DNA of 64,000 bases from Plectrocnemia conspersa (lineage: Eukaryota; Arthropoda; Insecta; Trichoptera; Polycentropodidae). Below are positions 11,264 through 23,165 of the stretch, in pieces. Made by a program: the position numbers and the translations under genes. The DNA is taken from positions 248,001 through 312,000 of the forward strand of contig VTFK01000111.1 of NCBI GenBank assembly GCA_009617715.1. The letters are read 5' to 3'. Under the pieces are notes generated by a model. That model made no database searches and had not been told where the DNA came from. It saw only the letters and a list, made by a program, of their open reading frames with translations. Each line of letters opens with the position of its first letter. The first letter of the stretch is position 1.

Positions 11264-11830
11264 ATGCGTCAAACACAAACTACGCGTTCAATATGGCTAG
11301 CAGTGCTACCAACATTAAGATGTGAATGTCTGTGGGTTACGATTCTCATCAACGGAGAAGATTCGTGTCGACGTTGTTACCTTTTGTTCGAGGAAAATAT
11401 TACGACCGGAAAATGTTACGGCTTATTCCATCGAAGCATAGGCCTATTCCCGTGTACCCCCTCGGGCATATTAAAATCTGAATTACGAACCCCACGGCGA
11501 TAATCTAGCATGCGATTCGAAGGGTGGCACAGCATGGCACAATCGATACCTTCGACCCGCCCATCGCGAACCGTTCCCATCGAGAGCATAGTGGAAATCT
11601 CCAAAGTAGAAGAGTCCACGCGCGACCTTAACCCAATTGTTTCCGAGCACGTGGCGGTGCAGCGATAAAGATGTCGTCTAGACGAGATAATCGACGAGTT
11701 GCCACGATGCGAGCGAATGGCGGAGAGTGCAGTGTCTGGGAAGTCCAAAGTAGGTGATGCAACAAGCGCAGGGAAGTGGTCGTCATTGGGAAAATCGAGA
11801 CCGTCATTTTTGCTCTAGATTCAGACTGAT
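11264..11830. other. G+C-richer island of unknown origin
   Basis: The composition changes sharply from the A+T-rich flanks. Minus carries an open frame at 11416-11748 (110 codons) that extends upstream without a stop to about 11808 (a stretch reading NDGLDFPNDDHFPALV). Plus carries a smaller frame. I do not recognise either. A decayed retroelement or a host exon are both possible. Confidence 0.3.
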
Positions 11831-11985
11831 CTGCATTTACAATTGACAGCTAGAATGCTTCTTCTGCAAGAGCATCTGGTGTCATATGCTATAACCTGGA
11901 TTCCACTTCAGTGGTATCTTAAGCAATTTTCTGTTGAGTCTTCAAGCTCTAAAAATATCGATAGTGCTTCTCAATAAAATATATT

Positions 11986-12279
11986 TTGTGTCTCAACATG
12001 GTCCGAAGATCCTTAAAATTTGATTTTCATCCAAAGGCTGCTGTCAGACTAATTAAATATTTTATATTCGATCCAAACACAAATGATGTTTTTATTGAAT
12101 TACTTAAATCAGTCAACAGAACACCTATATGTATTACAGATGCCCTGCTCGTGATATTGCGATATAAAATTGATCATGAGAGGTACATGTGTTTTATTAA
12201 ATTCTATAAAATAGCTACTATGGTGAACGATCACGCCGACCACTGCTGTATAGGGGTACGTGACGAAGAACACGAGTGA
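11986..12279 (+). CDS. Unidentified 97-codon open frame
   Basis: The frame has a mixed, protein-like composition (for example FHPKAAVRLIKYFIFDPN and TDALLVILRYKIDHE) unlike the Lys/Asn/Ile-rich noise frames around it. There is no recognisable domain, no obvious splice context and no neighbour to give a function. It could be a transposon fragment or a host exon. The first in-frame ATG is near 11998. Confidence 0.2.
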   Translation: MCLNMVRRSLKFDFHPKAAVRLIKYFIFDPNTNDVFIELLKSVNRTPICITDALLVILRYKIDHERYMCFIKFYKIATMVNDHADHCCIGVRDEEHE

Positions 12280-12824
12280 TAGCGGAAAAGTCAAAGAAAT
12301 ATCAGACACGTCTACCAGACGTGCGATTGTGTGTCATGGTCCTCCTAAAAGTCTGGGGAACTTTGAAATGTTTTTTTGCGGTTAGATAAGGACGCGTCCT
12401 AGTCTAGGATTTAATTATTTATCTGACTCTTTCACATGATAAAAAACACGTACTTAAAACATTTTATTAATTAAGAATATTAAAATTAAATGGAAATATA
12501 ATGTACTTAAATTAAATGTATACTTATAGGTAACTTTGGCCCATTTATCTTAAAATTATATTGAAATAGAAAACAGCGTCCTTATATTATGGGTATTTAT
12601 TTTAGTTTTTTAAGATAAAGTTTGCTTGTAATTATTTAATTTATATGCAAGAATTAAAATTATCACGACGTTAAGCTGGACCAAATGATGTGAAGAGAGA
12701 AGCGGTGGCTTTTGCGATCTTGCGATCAGCATCCTTTGGGTCGAATTTCATACGAACTTGGCGAGTTCAAGTTGAAGTTATCCGCGTACTCGTATTTATA
12801 CGTTATTTTTCACCCTTTTGGTCA

Positions 12825-13665
12825 GTTTTTTCCAGGGAAGGGGAAGATGACCGGTCAGTAGTCGTTTTTTTAGATTTTTAATTTCATTAATTTTCATAGT
12901 ATTTCATTAAATGCAATGACTTTTTCTGGCCAAATTAAAGAGGGTTATGACGTAAAATAAGTGAGAATCGAATAGAGCACGTCTGAACCAAATTTTGCCC
13001 AATAGGAGAGCGCCAAAAGAAAATTATCCCTTCTCAGAAGTCAAAAATTCACGTCAAAAACAATAAAAACAGTGAAAACGCTTGGTTATCTAGAGTACAT
13101 AGTAAGACTTTTTATAACAATATTATGATTACATTAAATGCCGCATGAAGCACATCTAAACCGAATTTTGACCAATAGGAGAGCGCAAAAAACAATTATC
13201 ACCTCTCAGAAGTCAAAAATTCACGTCAAAAGCAATAAAATCGTGTCGGCGCTGTCGCAGTGAGAACTGCGCCTATTGATCAAAATTTGGTTTAAATATA
13301 CTTTGATCAATACTTTTTATCAGAAGTCCGTAATAATATCGGTAAGAAAAGCTATTATATTTCGAAAACAAGTGCAGACTAACTATGGAGCAATAAGTGA
13401 GATGCGACGTCTGTCTGTATTTATTCTTCCGTTTATTTTCGAGCTGGTTTGGTTTGCATTTTGTACTTATTTTTGAATATTAATTAGTTTTAGAACTTTC
13501 ATTAGGTCAAGTTGGGTTTGATTAATTCATGTAGGCTAGGTTTGGGTTTGAACAGAAAATGTTCACACTGCGACGGCACCGACACGATTTCATTGCTTTT
13601 GACGTGAATTTTAGACTTTTGAGAAGTAATAATTGTTTGTGCGAATATTTAATTAAATATATCCT
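12825..13665. repeat. Rearranged cluster of foldback-family modules
   Basis: In order: a G-run module copy (12830-12950); two direct copies of the central-hairpin left arm (12985-13075 and 13155-13255), each with CCAATAGGAGAGCGC, CTTCTCAGAAG or CTCTCAGAAG and ACGTCAAAA-CAATAAAA; a truncated right arm (13270-13312); the GTGCAGACTAACTATGGAGC block (13368-13450); the TTAGTTTTAGAACTTTCAT half-hairpin (13484-13502); and an inverted arm (13565-13660). The unit has been rearranged or partly duplicated. Confidence 0.65.
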
Positions 13666-13919
13666 TTTAATAATTATTAAAAAAAAATATTTTTATAGAA
13701 TTGCTTATCTTATAAATAATATTTAAATTATATTAAAACTGGTTTGCTGGTGCAAGAAGATCGTTCTTAAGCGCAAGAATAAAGGACGCGATCGCGACTC
13801 TCTCGCAGCCGAAAATCGGATTGTCGACACCGCCTCTTAGCCAGCTAGATCCTTAACTTTACCGCCCCACCCCTATACAATTATATAATACAAATCTGTA
13901 ACTTAATGCATGTATTTTA

Positions 13920-14148
13920 ATATGGCAAAACTTGACTAATCTGGTATAACTTTGACTTTTACAGATTCTAAGAAACTGAATAAATTTTCGGACCGAACAA
14001 AAATATTTTATTTATAGGGCCGGCTATTCGTAGATATGTATTTTTAGCGCATTCAGTTCGAGACTACACATTACACGAACGGTCCTTCCATTGTGAAAAC
14101 AGCACCTCCAAGCAAGTGCCGCCCGGGGCGGTCCCTAGCTACGCTACT
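13920..14148 (+). repeat. Dispersed repeat B, copy 2
   Basis: It follows the same order as 8080-8310: AACTTTGACTTTTACAGATTC, AAAAATATTTTATTTATAGGGCCGG, GTATTTTTAGCGCATTCAG, and CGGTCCTTCCATTGTGAAAA with GCAAGTGCCGCCCGGGGCGG at the end. It directly abuts a LINE fossil on the right. Confidence 0.5.
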
Positions 14149-14480
14149 GCTCCTAGTATTTGTAAAAATTGAGTAGACGCTACGCTGAGAATGCCACGAA
14201 TTGTATACAAACGCTCCTAGAAAAAAGTCGTTAGGATATAAAAATAGATACGACCCATATTCTCTTTTGTAGAGATATCTAAGAAATTTTATATATATTT
14301 TCTCCAATAACAAGGAGTACTTCTCTGAGATGCCAGACAAAAAAGCCATATTAGCCATATTCCAAGACACTACGAACTAGCGTATCGTACAGAACGTGAA
14401 CCGCAAATGAAATATTGAAGTGACAAGCGCTCCGCTCAACGAAGCCGAGCATCCTTATTGCAAACTTTGGCGATGTGCAT
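14149..14480 (-). pseudogene. Jockey-like LINE reverse transcriptase C-terminal fossil
   Basis: On minus, 14180-14370 encodes a degraded version of the segment in the better copy at 34652-35296: EKYSLLLEKI...KFLRYLYKRE.GSYLFLYPNDFFLGAF corresponds to AKYSLLVEKN...RYLRYLYKRTFGYYPYLYPSAFLLGAL. DNA similarity goes on to about 14480 (the CACTACGAACTAGCGTATCGTACAGAAC part) with the frame lost. No promoter or intact frame remains. Confidence 0.7.
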
Positions 14481-15749
14481 AGAAAATATATATTATAATG
14501 AGCATTTAATATAAGTTGCCGAAAAAAAACAGCTATAAAAATAGCTGTACATCTTAGACAAAATTTAATTATTTTTATATATCTATTATATATCTATCAT
14601 TACAGTTAAAATTAATAAAAATATATTTACGTGTAATACACATAAATGTAATCATAAAAATAGTTCTTATGATTTAAGGATATCTAAAAATTAGGACTTA
14701 ATATAAAAAATAATGATAAACCTGAAAATAATCAATAATATTTATTTTCTACAAAACACATATTTTATTATAAATCTAAAAATAGCACAAACACACAATA
14801 AGCAGGTGATATGATATATAATTGTATAATATATTAAATCCAGTATTACTAGAAATAACTGATTCAGTAGATATAATCCAGTATAAGATTTTCGAACCCA
14901 GAATTTTGTCACACATAAGATAATAACGTTCTAATATTTTTTCGATAAACAAAAGCACTTTAATTAATTAAAAAATAAGAGAGTTTGTTTGCAAATTTTA
15001 CAGTGATAGTGTGTTTGTATTATCATTTAGCATACTTATGTAAGGTCACTTGATATTGCATCAAATTGTTGATGTCTGGGCAATTTCTTATCATAATAGG
15101 AAGCAAAGGTTTATTTTTAAATTTTACCTCTTCTTTCGATATTTAACGATAATAATATATAATTCGTAGTATTTTTAATTTTAGAAAAACACTTGAAATT
15201 CCTGATATTTTGCGTTAAAAAAATCTTTTCGTATGAGTCACATTCCTAGCGTGACTCGCATAGTAGTTTTAGTTCCGGTCTAGTGGATATATCGATTACA
15301 AAACAATTATCCATCGGAGGGTTAAATAAGCGTGATGCCAAACTTTCTCGTCAGATTTCTATCGTAAGTACTTTGAACCGATTGTTTTTTCTTTACAATT
15401 ATTTTTAGACCGATAGATCTTGAGCCATGTGTCTGATAGTTGAATTCCCAGACGGATTAGCTTAAATTCTGGCGATAACCAGATTCAACGAAGCGATTAG
15501 ATCACGAAGAAAATAAACACGCAGTTGTATTATGATAGAGTTAGCATATTTAACTATATTTTAAATCAAGGCAAACTAAAAGGGCAGACAAAAAGAATAG
15601 TCAAGATTGACAGTTGTCGCAAAAGTGTTTGTTCGGATTCTTTGAAAGAAGATAAGAGAAAACTGTGTTGGAATTTCCATTGAATAATTAATTTGGAGTA
15701 TTATTTCAAAGCAATATATTACGCAAAGCCTAACCAATAATTATAATTT
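14481..15749. other. Very A+T-rich sequence, nothing assigned
   Basis: No gene or known repeat is recognised. Positions 15230-15540 are slightly less A+T-rich but hold no frame I can identify. Confidence 0.4.
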
Positions 15750-15911
15750 ATGATAATCTTTTTTGCCGAAAGTTATGTCCAGCACGTACAGTTAAATGAA
15801 GCTCTAATCAACGATCTTAAAAACTTGATTAACGACTGGGAGACTCTCAGACAAGAGATGATCATCAGAAAAGGCGAATGGAAAGGCGGGAGACAAATGT
15901 TTATAATTTAA
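15750..15911 (+). CDS. Short coding-like open frame, 53 codons
   Basis: ATG at 15750, TAA at 15909-15911. The product includes VQLNEALINDLKNL and DWETLRQEMIIRKGEWKGG, a charged, probably helical sequence. Its codon use looks more coding-like than the surrounding DNA. I do not recognise a family. It could be a single exon of a host gene, a piece of a decayed transposon, or chance. Confidence 0.2.
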   Translation: MIIFFAESYVQHVQLNEALINDLKNLINDWETLRQEMIIRKGEWKGGRQMFII

Positions 15912-16967
15912 CTATTGTATTGTAGTTGTCGGTCTTTCACTGTCATGAGGTACCGCAGCTAGTGAGTGTATGAATACCGGACCCTCAGCTTTTTAGGTTA
16001 TACATATTTTTTAATATTTATTTGTTAAAATTATATATTTAATTAATTAAAATATAATGGTTGCTCAAGTAATTATTACCTAATTAGAATTTCTCAGCTA
16101 CTGATTAATTTTTGCACGTGCGCGTTCAATACATAGGCGGTTGATCCAAGCATATGTTTGACCGTTTCCGCGTTACTGTGTGAATTTTGAATGTGAATGA
16201 CTACTTCACAATTTCTATGGACAAACTACGTAATATTTTCAAGCCTTTTGAAAATATTACATAATAATAAGACTAAACATTTTATATTATTTAAAAATAG
16301 GTTCGCAACATTTATATAATTTAAAAGTTGGTCTTGCAACTAGGCTAAATAATAATAGTAAAAAGCATCTGTTACACATTTTTTTAGAAATACGACACAC
16401 TAAAATATTTTGTTCCACCTGACCGACACCTTGTATATCTGTTTCAATGAGATTAATTATATGTCATTGATTGTGTTGTAGCGCATTTTCGGTGTATGAA
16501 TAGCTGTATTTTCTTTAAAAATCAAATTTTTCTAAATATGTCTATATCAAAATATAATAGCTTGCTATGTTATATAAATGACGAGATATACATTAAATTT
16601 AAAGGTGTAACCTTAAACTCAAATTACTCATAAATTCAAATTTTAGTCATAAGAACCTTATTTTGGTGCCACTAGTCAATAAGTGAATTTATAACAAAAA
16701 AACTTTTTATATTAATTTATACATCATATGTTTTTTTTTCTGTACAACATATTATATTTTAAGATAAATAACCTACAAAAGTTTCGCTGAGTGGCCAAAT
16801 CCATCATAATTTTTTTTAAAAACAGCAAATTTTTAATCCCTAATATATTAAATACTATTTTTTAAAGTAAAAATAATTATTTGACTACATCTAATTTTAT
16901 TCTACGATTCGTACTCAGTCGTAAGAAAGAAATAGTATGACTGGAGCAGTCCAACGGGACGGGGGAC
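15912..16967. other. Very A+T-rich sequence, nothing assigned
   Basis: No frame, RNA gene or repeat is recognised. Confidence 0.4.
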
Positions 16968-17590
16968 ATAATTTCATCTTTTAGGGGGGGGGGGGGGGGG
17001 GGGCAAAAGTTGGGCAGTCATTGGTCGTCTTTTTATATTTAAATCTAGTATTTCATTAAATGACATGCATTTTCTGGCCTAATTCAAGGAAGCAAACGCC
17101 TCCACCTGTTCAGAATCTACGTCAAAATCAATCAAATCGTGCCGTCGTTGTCGCAGTGGGAACACTCAGTTATATAGCGTTCATATTAAGACTTTTTATA
17201 AGAATATAACTAATTTACAATAAGTCAATAATAATCGAAAGAAGCATTAAACCGAATTTTGACCAATAGGAGAGCGCAAAAAACAATTATCCCTTCTCAG
17301 AAGTAAAAAATTCACGTCAAAAGCAATAAAATCGTGTCGGCGCCGTCGCGACAGCGCCGACACGATTTTATTGCTTTTGACGTGAATTTTTGACTTCTGA
17401 GAAGTGATAATTGTTTTTGCGTCCTCCTATTGACCAAAATTCGATTTGAATATACTTTGACCAATACTCTCACATCAGAAGGTTGTTGTAATATCAGTAA
17501 GAATAGCTATTATATTTTTTAAACAAGTTCTGTACTACTTAATCCACTTATTTTCATCCGAGAGTTAAGTGGCATAGTTTGTATTTTGAA
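16968..17590. repeat. Modular foldback element with a near-perfect hairpin of about 200 bp
   Basis: A G-run module (run of about 20 G at 16983-17002, then CAAAAGTTGGGCAGTCATTGG and the ATGACATGCATTTTCTGGCC block to 17085) is followed by a central inverted repeat at 17249-17448. The left arm runs AAACCGAATTTTGACCAATA ... CTTCTCAGAAG ... ACGTCAAAAGCAATAAAATC ... GTGTCGGCGCCGTCGC and the right arm is its inverse, almost without a loop. The flank at 17450-17590 continues with the TACTTTGACCAATACTCTCACATCAGAAG block. Confidence 0.8.
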
Positions 17591-17739
17591 CTTGTCCTAA
17601 TAAGTTCTAAAACCATAATTAGTGGTAATAAGCAATTCATTTTACCGAAAATTAACAATATAAAATCCACTGAAAAAGCTGGTAAAAGTTTATTTTATAA
17701 ACATTTATAAGTTGCAACATATATAAATAAAAGTGCATG

Positions 17740-18060
17740 CCGCTACTATGCGGTGAAATTAAAGTCTTTGCTGGCATGTCAAGTTGTATTGATTTTTGTG
17801 GAATAGATCTGTCGTGATGTGTTCTCGTGATGCTCTCTGAGCCATCTGCCAATGCCTCTTGTGTCTTGTGCTTTTCTTTACTGCGTTGACTCTGTGGCGT
17901 CTTTTCATTCTGTATGTCATATCTGTCATAATGCTAGTTCGAGCCAGCTCTGGCGAATCTCAGATGAGGATGTTTGCGAGACAATTGCATGATTTTTTTA
18001 ACACACCCATGTAATATCTTCCGGATGAGCACTCCGGCGGTCGGTAACCAAAGAGTCGAA
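17740..18060 (-). repeat. Degenerate dispersed repeat A, copy 2
   Basis: Similar in order and orientation to 1850-2165: a minus frame through QLDMPAK at the low end, Lys/Arg-rich frames in the middle (17840-17940) and a GCTCTGGCGAATCTCAGATGAGGATGTTTGCGAG-like block near 17947-17983. Frames are broken. It is a relic of one mobile element family. Confidence 0.4.
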
Positions 18061-20129
18061 AGAGTCCTTTTCTGCGAAGAGTAGATTTTTTTATTAACAT
18101 CTCTGTGTTATTCCAATATTGAGAGGAGTTGCTCTCTTTTTTAATTTATAAAAAATTGTGCTGGTGGTTGTAATTCCCACATACATTTCAAAAATACATT
18201 TACATGTAATTAAGTGTGATGATAAATATCATAGCAACATATTGAGGAGTGTCGATGGACCCAAAGACCAGGAAGTGACGGTCATGGAATCGCTCAGTCA
18301 CCTTTGTCAAAGTTTATGTATCTTTGAACGTCTGCGTCCCACTAATATGCGTCGGGGTCAGCGTCGGTGTTTGTAAATCAGTCGGTTCGAGCGATTGTCG
18401 AACTTTGTCCTGCTGTCTGGCGAACTTTACTCGAAATTAACAATTTTACACGTGATGTAACCGTTTCACAACACGAACTGCTTGAACCCTTGAAAGATTG
18501 TAGACTTTCTATCTAAAGTCTTCTTGCGGATGATCTTTGTATTTAATGTAATGTCTGAGCAAATTTAGTTAACACGATAAAAAAATATGTTTTTATAGAA
18601 TACATATATACATTTATCGAATTTAATTTTTCAACGTGTTTTAATTAAATACATTTTTAAATAATAAATAAAATTATTCAAAACAAAAGAATTTTATATG
18701 TATTATTGCCTAAAGAACATATGAATAATTCAGATACATATTTAAATCAATTTGAAAAGTATTATTTTAATTCAAAATATTATTATAGTGCATACAAATA
18801 TTTTTGTATATTATTGAAAGCAAACCGTGGGACATTTATTAATATTGATTGATCAAAATAGAAAAAGATTTTTACTAATTAAATAAATATGGAAAAATCT
18901 ATAAATAATTGCACAACATTCTTAGAAAATTAATAACTAAAAATATTTAAAATCTTGAACACTGGTTAAAAATATTTTTGATTAAAAAAAATGTATAATC
19001 ATGTACCCACTAATTTACAAAAATACTACTATTTTATATAAAAATGTTTTTAATCTATTTTATTATGTTTGAAAAATACCAATGCGGTATATATCAGATA
19101 TATTTATTATGGTAATCATATTTATAATGTCACATAATTGAGCATTTTTTTTTCAATTATCAGATATAATACTCTACTCATAATTGGCAATAACAACACA
19201 AATAGACTGCCTTGTTATCATTGACTTGAACTTGAAATTTTACTAGTCGATAAGCTGATGAATGAGTAACTGTTTCACGCATTATTCACATGCACTAGTG
19301 CTATTAATCGCGTGCATTCGATATCGGTTAACCGTTAACCTGCGTATCGTATGTTTCCTACACTGATAAACGCCAAGTTTTCCGCAATCTTTTAAAATTG
19401 ACTGTCGAAGTTCACACGTAATGATTGAGGTTAAAGTATTTTCAAAACAGTAACATCACTCTTCAAATAAAAACAAACAATATATTTATTTCAGTTTTAA
19501 GGGATCAAAGTGTAACTGGGCTAAAAAATACATTAGAGCTATGAATGGTTCTAATCTCTAGTTAATAATTGGAATAATATTAATTATTTTTGGGACTTTG
19601 ATTCGTTTGCTAATCTAAAGAATTGTATCAGTTTCCTTATCGAAAAACATTGGTTAACGTATTAGTAAGTAAGTTCCGTAAATACAATCAAAATCAACTA
19701 CTTCAATTTTACGATTTTTGATCTTAGCATTAATTTAACTAAAATCATGGCAAAAATAGAGCAGAAAAAAACGAGCTTAGATTTTTTTTAAGTATAAGAT
19801 CTGTTAAATATACGCATTTTTTTATAAGAATATTTATTTTAAAAACATATATTAAAATAAATAGATGCTAATATTAATCAATAGTATTAAAAAATACAGA
19901 TTTCAGAAAAGTCATATATTTCTATACATAATTGTCCTAAATGTTCAATATACACCATTAATTTAAAGTAAATAAATGAAAATAAATTTTAAAAGAATAT
20001 GTATTTTAAAAAATCGGAATATTGAAATTAATAAATAGTATTTAAAAAGTATAGATATTAGAAAAATACTATTTGTATAAATATAATTTAACAAAATATT
20101 TGGTTTTTAATATTTAATGTATACAGTTG
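18061..20129. other. Mostly very A+T-rich, nothing assigned
   Basis: Positions 18230-18500 are more balanced in composition, with a small plus frame 18158-18376 that has no recognisable product. The remainder is low-complexity A/T. Confidence 0.4.
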
Positions 20130-20400
20130 CATAAGTAGAGGGACCGCCCCAGGCGGCACTTGCTTTGGGGCGGCATTTTCGCGATGGAAGGACCGTTAAT
20201 GTAATGTGGTTTATACATAAATATACATCCACAAAGAGCTTAAACAAAAACCAGTTAAATAAATACTGATTGTATGACCCGGTTGTTATAAAATTTTACC
20301 CCTAAAATAAAAAAAAATATTTTCGACTGGTCCCTAAATTCTTCCAGTTTTTTAGAATCGATAAAAGTCAAAGTTATACCAGATCGCCTTTGTTTGTTCG
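20130..20400 (-). repeat. Dispersed repeat B, copy 3 (inverted)
   Basis: Inverted relative to the copies at 8080 and 13920. It begins with ACCGCCCCAGGCGGCACTTGC and TTTTCGCGATGGAAGGACCG and ends with AATCGATAAAAGTCAAAGTT near 20355-20375. GCGATGGAAGGACC is the inverse of GGTCCTTCCAT.. in the others. Confidence 0.5.
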
Positions 20401-21730
20401 AGTCGAGCACGTGCTAAAATTATGTAATGTCTGATAACCTTTTACATATTTCATTAAACTTGAAAACTGTTTTGCATATTTTATTTTAAATGCATATAAT
20501 AGCGTAACTGAGGTGGGGCAGTAGGCAAAAAAAAATTAAAATGAGACATCGGAGGAGACTATTTAACCACAAGACCACAGATTAAATATTTATCGCCTTA
20601 AGAATAGATAACGCGCATAACCGTATCCAATTTACCTTATCGGCCAACAGCAATTTATTTCAAAGAAATTCGCCACTCTTCTTTTTTTGTTTATAAAGAT
20701 CAGATTTGTGATAAAAAAAATATTAAATATAAATCTAAATTATTTTTGAATATATGTCCTCGATTATTTGCAATATACAATAGATTTTCGGGTACATTTA
20801 TAACTACAGAAATCACAATACGATATGCCGAGTAATTATATAAAAGGCTAATCAATTCACTCGTTTTACGCAACACAGAAAAGATCAGATAATTGAACTA
20901 ACGAAAATTCAGCGAAATTTTAATTCATTTGCTTCGATGTTTTTCGTCAGAATATCTCTTCATCAATCAGAATTTTATGAAGTATCAGATTCAATTTTAT
21001 TTCGAAATTCAATATACATCCGTTCAAGTGCAAATTTTTAAGATTATAATTACTGATACTAAATTGATACTAATTGTATGTGTGAAAATCGATTTACGTT
21101 TCGCAAGATTACAGCGTATTTTTCTTTGTATTTCGTCTCTTGACCCGAATAAAAAAATACTCGAAAATATTATTTTGCGATTTAATCTACAATTAACGCA
21201 TTCGAGTCGGATACGAATCGGTCAAAACAAAATTTATCTATACACGGGTTATGAGATTAAAAACAAAAACGTTTGATTGATCGCTTCGGGTCTGGTCGGC
21301 AACAATGACACAACTGTGAACTTTTACTGTTTTATCTGACGTCGGATTAATTTCCTTGGATACTATCTGACCTCCCGCTGTGCTCTTTTTTTTGCAAATA
21401 TTTAATTTTTGCGATAGCGCACATTGTTTCTTGAATGTTTGCCATTTATTCGAATTGAACTTTGAGCCTTTAAAAGATTAGGTTGAGTGATATAATTTGC
21501 ATGACATAGTTAAAAATCGAAGAATTGCCATTATGTACAATAATTAATAAAATCCATCAAAATAGTTGTAATTTTAATATAAGCACATGTTATCTATTTA
21601 ATGTAAATTAATATCAAAACCCATCCAGTGATACTTAAATATTTTTATTTAGAAGAAGTCTATTGGATGCGATTTCAATTTATTATATAAAAAATATACA
21701 AGAATTAGATTATTTTAAAAACAGTAGTTC
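20401..21730. other. A+T-rich sequence, nothing assigned
   Basis: One 115-codon plus frame (20929-21276) is Ile/Lys/Gln-rich and unrecognised; I do not call it a gene. A G+C-richer patch at 21280-21390 is unexplained. Confidence 0.35.
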
Positions 21731-22144
21731 TCATATATTTAGATTAATACTAATAAATGCAGTGTCGATTGTCCTAGGATTGTGCATTCCATAGAATGAC
21801 GACGTCAACAATATTTCCGATTTAGAATTTGTCTTAACGCTTTGACACAGTCTTATAATATCTGAATTATATAATAACAAACATTTCCACCACGAATCTT
21901 CGACATCCCTCAATTTTAAATCGTCTATAGGTTAGAACAGCTTATTTGTACTTGACTTTGAATAAACGAGAGTTTGGTTGCATTTAATCTTAACACCGAA
22001 ACGACCCATAAAAGACTGTGGAAAACAGCCGCTTTCGTTTATCAACTGAATTCCTAAGAGTTCAACTCGACATGTAATACGACTTCGACCCTTCGTGACA
22101 TAGTATATTATAATACTACGGCTAAAACAGACACCTATATACAT
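21731..22144 (-). pseudogene. Unidentified reading frame interrupted by one stop
   Basis: A single minus frame runs for about 137 codons with one TAA at 21932-21934. The upstream part includes RITCRVELLGIQLINESGCF and the downstream part EDSWWKCLLLYNSDIIRLC. Cys, Trp and Gly content is well above that of nearby noise frames. A possible acceptor TTTTAG ends near 22124 on minus. I do not recognise the protein. It may be a pseudogene, a transposon piece, or an exon with an error. Confidence 0.25.
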
Positions 22145-22385
22145 TTATTTATTAAAAATAATCTATACAAAAACCTTCAATTATAAACATAAACGCATGC
22201 ACAATGTCATTCAACGCATAATGCAAAAAATAATGTGGCGAGATATGATGACTTCAGCGTTTACTCGAGCGTACAAAATAAATAAGAATGATAAGATCAC
22301 TGGTACAAATAATCAAATAATATATTCATGCCCACAAATAAATATAAATATATGATGTCAAACTTTTAGTATGTAAAAATATATA

Positions 22386-22870
22386 TTGGAAGCAGTGAGG
22401 ATAGATGACAAGCAATCAAGCGTACGCCAGGGATGCGTTCTATCCCCCACACTATTCAATGTCATATATGTGACTTTGAGCATGATCGCCTCCTCTTTTA
22501 TGCCCTTAGGGTTAGGGCTAAGATGTCAGCACCTGACTCGCCAATGGCTGTTGACATCCGGCTCCTTAATACGCTGATATTGCATATTGATATGTTTAAT
22601 GTCAGCTACGAAGAGCTGGTCCGATTCGTATCGTTTATTTTAATATTTTATGTATTATTTTAATTATATATTTTTTGCCTATAGAAAAAATACAATGTAT
22701 TGTTAACGACCACTGTGACGCATTGGGCACGATTATCTTAATTAAATTTAAATAAATAAATAAACAAGCAAGTGAAACTCTTGATTCATAAGCAATATTC
22801 GATTTGCAGATGATACAAAAAGCGCAGAGGAGCTACAAGCATTGCTTGATTTATGAATGTCTATGAATGT
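22386..22870 (+). pseudogene. RTE/CR1-type LINE reverse transcriptase fossil, split by another LINE
   Basis: At 22386-22475 the frame reads SSVRQGCVLSPTLFNVIY, reverse transcriptase motif B. At about 22796-22850 it reads RFADDTKSAEELQALLDL, motif C with the catalytic Asp pair. Between them, 22480-22765 is a 5'-truncated copy of the Jockey-like LINE with its own 3' tail. The simplest reading is an older LINE interrupted by a younger insertion. Both are broken. Confidence 0.65.
22480..22765 (+). mobile_element. 5'-truncated Jockey-like LINE, 3' end
   Basis: The frame MSAPDSPMAVDIRLLNTLIL and FNVSYEELVRFVSF (22515-22640) is the same C-terminus as at 34652-34750. It is followed by GACCACTGTGACGCATTGGG and an A-rich (AAAT)n tail, as in other 3' ends of this family. 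Confidence 0.75.
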
Positions 22871-23064
22871 CAAAAAATATATAAAAACTATATTACTGGG
22901 TAAAATCTTAATACGAATGCTTAAAAGAATATGTTTCAATCACTTTATTACAGACTTTTTGACTAAAAATGTCCCAAAATCTATGAAATCAAGATGAAAA
23001 TATTTAAAAAAAATCTATGAAATACGGTGAAAAAAGGTAAAACAAAAAAAAAATTAAAAAATAT

Positions 23065-23165
23065 GTCATATAGGGGGGGGGGGAAGCAAATGGGTGCACC
23101 CCCCCCCCTCCATAAATTTGGCCAGAAAAATGCATGGCATTTAATATACTAAGAATATTTGAAAT
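23065..23165. repeat. G-run/C-run module
   Basis: A run of about 10 G, AAGCAAATGGGTGCA, a run of about 12 C, then AAATTTGGCCAGAAAAATGCATGGCATTTAATA. This is the inverse orientation of the module at 61390-61530. It stands alone here. Confidence 0.6.

Noticed and set aside
20929..21276. 115-codon plus frame
   Set aside because: Ile/Lys/Gln-rich, no domain, no splice or promoter context; fits an A+T-driven chance frame.
21905..21945. Tiny GT-AG intron (27 bp) removing the stop in the frame 21731-22144
   Set aside because: Far too short for a spliceosomal intron.
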